Source of the DNA: Cohnella zeiphila
Lineage (GTDB): Bacteria; Bacillota; Bacilli; Paenibacillales; Paenibacillaceae
NCBI RefSeq assembly: GCF_014212055.1
Contig: NZ_JACJVO010000001.1
Span: 129,406 to 193,405, forward strand
Length of the DNA stretch: 64,000 nucleotides
Reading direction: 5' to 3'
The position numbers were made by a program, and so were the translations under genes. Below the pieces are notes generated by a model. The model saw nothing but the letters and a program-made list of their open reading frames with translations, searched no databases and was not told where the DNA came from. Below are positions 61,813 to 64,000 of this stretch, in pieces; the stretch's first letter is position 1; the number at the start of each line of letters is the position of its first letter.

Positions 61813-63426
61813 TTGAAAAAAAGAATGAGCGCGATCTTGGCGGTCAGCGTCATGGCAAGCGCGGTCGCCGCAGGCTGTTCGAGCAACGACAACAATGCGG
61901 AGGGCAAGGAAAGCCAAGCCGCGAATTCGCCATCCGGCTCGCCGTCCGGGTCTGCCGCGAGCGCGACGCCGTCCGCGGACAAGCCGCTGAAGTTCTCGAT
62001 CTCCTATCCGACGACGCTGAACGACGGCTACGCGCAGAGACAGTCGGATCTGAGCAAGGAGAAGTGGGTACAGGCGTTGAACAAGCTGACGAACACCGAG
62101 CAGATTCCCACTTCGATCCAGGTCGACAACATGCCGGTCATGTTCGCGGGCAACGACATTCCGGATGTAGTGGTCGCCAACAACGGAATTTCCGACAAGT
62201 CGCTCGCCGGCGCGGTACAGGCCGGGGTGTTCATGCCGCTGGAGGATCTGCTTAAGCAATACGCGCCCGATCTCATGAAGAACGTGCCGCAGTCGGCATG
62301 GGACCTGGAGACGTACAAAGGCCATATTTACGGCGTGCCCGACTACTTGAGCAACCCGAACCGGCGCGCCACGTTCATCCGTACCGACCTGCTGGAGAAA
62401 GCGGGCTTGCCAGCTCCGAAGACGGTCGACGATTTCCTGAACGTGCTGCGAGCCTTCAAGAAACTCGGCGTTGAAAATCCTTACCAGATGCGTGCGGATT
62501 TCAAGTACGCGGACGTGATTCTGGGCGCGTACGACGTGCTGCCGTACAAGGATCAGTTCGAGGTCGTAGACGGTCAGGTCGTGCCGAAGTTCTTCGACGC
62601 GGACAACATGGAGAAGGCGCTGACGACGATGAAGACGATGTTCGACGAAGGGCTTATCGCCAAGGACTTTGCGACGGTGGACGTCAACAAGTATTTTCAG
62701 AATATCCGGGGCGGCAGCGCGGGCGTCTGGTCCCAGAACGCCATCAGCATGCCCGACTTCGTCACGAACCTGGACAAATCCACGCCCGGCTCGAAGGTGG
62801 ACATCATCCCGTCGCCGGTCGGGCCGGAAGGCAAAGGCGGCTATTTCTTCTACGCTCCCGTTACCCGCGCGGCCTATATCAACAAGAAGGTGGATCCCGA
62901 CAAGGCGATCGACATTATCAAGTATCTGAACTGGATGCAGTCGGATGAAGCGAATTACTTCTTCACCTTCGGGACCGAAGGCGATACGTACACGAAAGAC
63001 GCGGACGGCAAAGTCAATTACAAAATTCCCGAGACCAAGGAAGAGATCGACGAGGAAGGATGGCGGGGCGGCACGCTGTTCCTCGCTCACGACGGCACGA
63101 TGAACCGCCTTCGCCTGGACCTGGACGATACCGGCAAGTATGTCGAGAATTCGTTCGATACGGTGCTGGCTAACGAAGGATTGCCGGGAATCGGGTTCTA
63201 TCCGGACTTGTCCGCATTCTCGAAATACCCGGATTTGACACCGCAGACCGACGTCGGGCCGAAGCTGATCGTCGACCATATGGTCAAGATGGTGTACGGC
63301 AAGGAGCCGATCAGCAACTGGCCGAAGGTGATCGAGGAGTACAAGTCCAAAGGCGGCGACGAGATCGTCAAGGAAGCGACCGAACGCTACAACAACAAAG
63401 ACGGGGTCGTCGACATCGAAAGATAA
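61813..63426 (+). CDS. Extracellular solute-binding lipoprotein (LplA-like)
   Basis: 537-residue substrate receptor of the same importer. Lipobox VAAGC gives Cys at residue 21, followed by a Ser/Asn-rich tether. The two-lobed fold is typical of large LplA/family 1 binding proteins: LKFSISYPTTLNDG start, VVVANNGISDKSLAG, and a WMQSDEANYFFTFGTEGD block. TTG 61813 follows a GGCAGGGG site. A hairpin with few T residues follows (63446-63466), which may stabilise this part of the mRNA. The ligand is probably a uronic-acid oligosaccharide, by context only. Confidence 0.9.
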   Translation: MKKRMSAILAVSVMASAVAAGCSSNDNNAEGKESQAANSPSGSPSGSAASATPSADKPLKFSISYPTTLNDGYAQRQSDLSKEKWVQALNKLTNTEQIPTSIQVDNMPVMFAGNDIPDVVVANNGISDKSLAGAVQAGVFMPLEDLLKQYAPDLMKNVPQSAWDLETYKGHIYGVPDYLSNPNRRATFIRTDLLEKAGLPAPKTVDDFLNVLRAFKKLGVENPYQMRADFKYADVILGAYDVLPYKDQFEVVDGQVVPKFFDADNMEKALTTMKTMFDEGLIAKDFATVDVNKYFQNIRGGSAGVWSQNAISMPDFVTNLDKSTPGSKVDIIPSPVGPEGKGGYFFYAPVTRAAYINKKVDPDKAIDIIKYLNWMQSDEANYFFTFGTEGDTYTKDADGKVNYKIPETKEEIDEEGWRGGTLFLAHDGTMNRLRLDLDDTGKYVENSFDTVLANEGLPGIGFYPDLSAFSKYPDLTPQTDVGPKLIVDHMVKMVYGKEPISNWPKVIEEYKSKGGDEIVKEATERYNNKDGVVDIER

Positions 63427-63445
63427 CGGTCCGAGCGCTCATGGG

Positions 63446-63466
63446 GCTGTCCCGATCCGGGACAGC
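63446..63466 (+). terminator. Hairpin after the binding-protein gene
   Basis: GCTGTCCCG pairs with CGGGACAGC around three bases; only a loose T-run follows. Partial terminator or mRNA-stabilising hairpin. Confidence 0.6.
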
Positions 63467-63506
63467 TCCGTTCCTTTGACGATTCGGAAGGGAGGGGAGC
63501 CTTGGC

Positions 63507-64000
63507 ATGAACAGCTTATTCGAACGAATGATGCCGGCGCCGCGAGAGGGCGGTTTTCGAATGGAAGGGTATTGGGTCTGGTGCGGTTCGGTCGTGAAGG
63601 GCGAGGACGGCAAGTACCATATGTTCGCTTCGCGCTGGCCCAAGCATCTCCCGATGCATCCCGGCTGGCTGGTCGGTTCGGAAATCGTCCGCGCCGTATC
63701 CGATACGCCGGAGGGGCCGTACGAGTTCCGGGAGGTTGCGCTGCCGGCGCGCGGGGCGGAATACTGGGACGGAAGATGCACGCACAATCCGCATATCGTG
63801 AAGCACGGCGACGAGTATTTGCTCTACTATATGGGGTCTACGCATCCGTTTCCCGATCCGGAGCCCGGCGAAGGCTACGGCCTGGAAGACCCTCGCTGCA
63901 TCGTCGCGCGCTCCAACAAACGGGTGGGGCTGGCTGTGGCGAAAAGCGTACTCGGGCCTTGGCGGAGAGCGGACGCGCCGATTCTGCCGGTTCGACCCGG
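63507..64000 (+). CDS. GH43/GH117-like beta-propeller hydrolase, 5' part
   Basis: The frame is open from ATG 63507 (AAGGGAGGGGAG upstream) to the window edge, 164 codons. The start resembles five-bladed propeller glycosidases: YWVWCGSVVKGEDGKYHMF, then DTPEGPYEF, WDGRCTHNPHIVKHG and EYLLYYMGSTHP, and AKSVLGPWRRADAPIL. No signal peptide is seen, so it would act on imported oligosaccharides. Catalytic residues partly lie beyond the edge, so family GH43 versus GH117 or a related propeller family is undecided. It follows the binding protein gene by 80 bp, probably in the same operon. Confidence 0.8.
   Translation, partial: MNSLFERMMPAPREGGFRMEGYWVWCGSVVKGEDGKYHMFASRWPKHLPMHPGWLVGSEIVRAVSDTPEGPYEFREVALPARGAEYWDGRCTHNPHIVKHGDEYLLYYMGSTHPFPDPEPGEGYGLEDPRCIVARSNKRVGLAVAKSVLGPWRRADAPILPVRP

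Overview
The window looks like chromosomal DNA of a GC-rich, spore-forming, Gram-positive bacterium of the Paenibacillaceae, most like Cohnella or Paenibacillus. The reasons are AGGAGG-type ribosome binding sites with frequent TTG/GTG starts, a YjcZ-type sporulation micro-protein, surface proteins with three C-terminal SLH domains, an LplB/LplC-type sugar ABC transporter, and close relatives of Bacillus subtilis YhaO/YhaN, YjbM, Xpt, Fer and Bmr. No genus is proven by the sequence alone.

Layout. 1-11,000 is mostly housekeeping: the 3' part of an ammonium channel gene with a GlnD-like nucleotidyltransferase and a DEDDh exonuclease, a JAMM protease, an MFS pump, a ResA-like thioredoxin, citramalate synthase, DNA polymerase IV, ferredoxin and a CHASE2-adenylate cyclase. 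11,000-12,450 is accessory: an IS1595-like transposase gene with apparently degraded catalytic residues. It lies between inverted groups of a short repeat (about 23 bp) and is driven by a promoter that contains a LexA-box-like palindrome. 12,500-24,200 holds an L,D-transpeptidase, pyrD, a small alarmone synthetase, two RsmF-like rRNA methyltransferases flanking a pseudouridine synthase, a MerR/MFS efflux pair and a diguanylate cyclase. 24,300-35,500 has a glycosyltransferase, a YhaO/YhaN (SbcD/SbcC-like) pair split by a second array of the same short repeat, two transporters, xpt, small unknown genes and tRNA-Leu(CAG).

35,700-50,750 is accessory and regulatory. It contains an SLH surface protein with a recent internal duplication, and a MerR/SDR operon under a 19-bp-spacer MerR promoter. 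It also has a Bmr-like pump that has lost TM6 next to a broken TetR gene. A c-di-GMP operon (EAL, unknown protein, CBS-GGDEF) is bracketed by two c-di-GMP-I riboswitches; the second precedes an uncharacterised 55-residue protein. The block ends with an AT-rich isochorismatase-like gene and an epoxide hydrolase under a probable MarR operator. 50,900-64,000 is a carbohydrate-use region: GH97, a 1407-residue SLH-anchored polysaccharide-lyase-like protein, a secreted paralogue with a ricin-type lectin, a uronate-isomerase-like enzyme, two ABC permeases, a solute-binding lipoprotein and a GH43/117-like protein that runs off the end. Together these could bind, cut, import and isomerise a uronic-acid-containing polymer.

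The most unusual signal is the repeat/transposase pair: nine copies of a TTTCGAAATCCC...TCAGG repeat in three groups, two of them flanking a degraded transposase gene, which resembles a REP/RAYT-type arrangement built on a different transposase family. Second is the c-di-GMP locus with two riboswitches and two genes of unknown function. All functional statements rest on motif recognition by eye; no database search was run.
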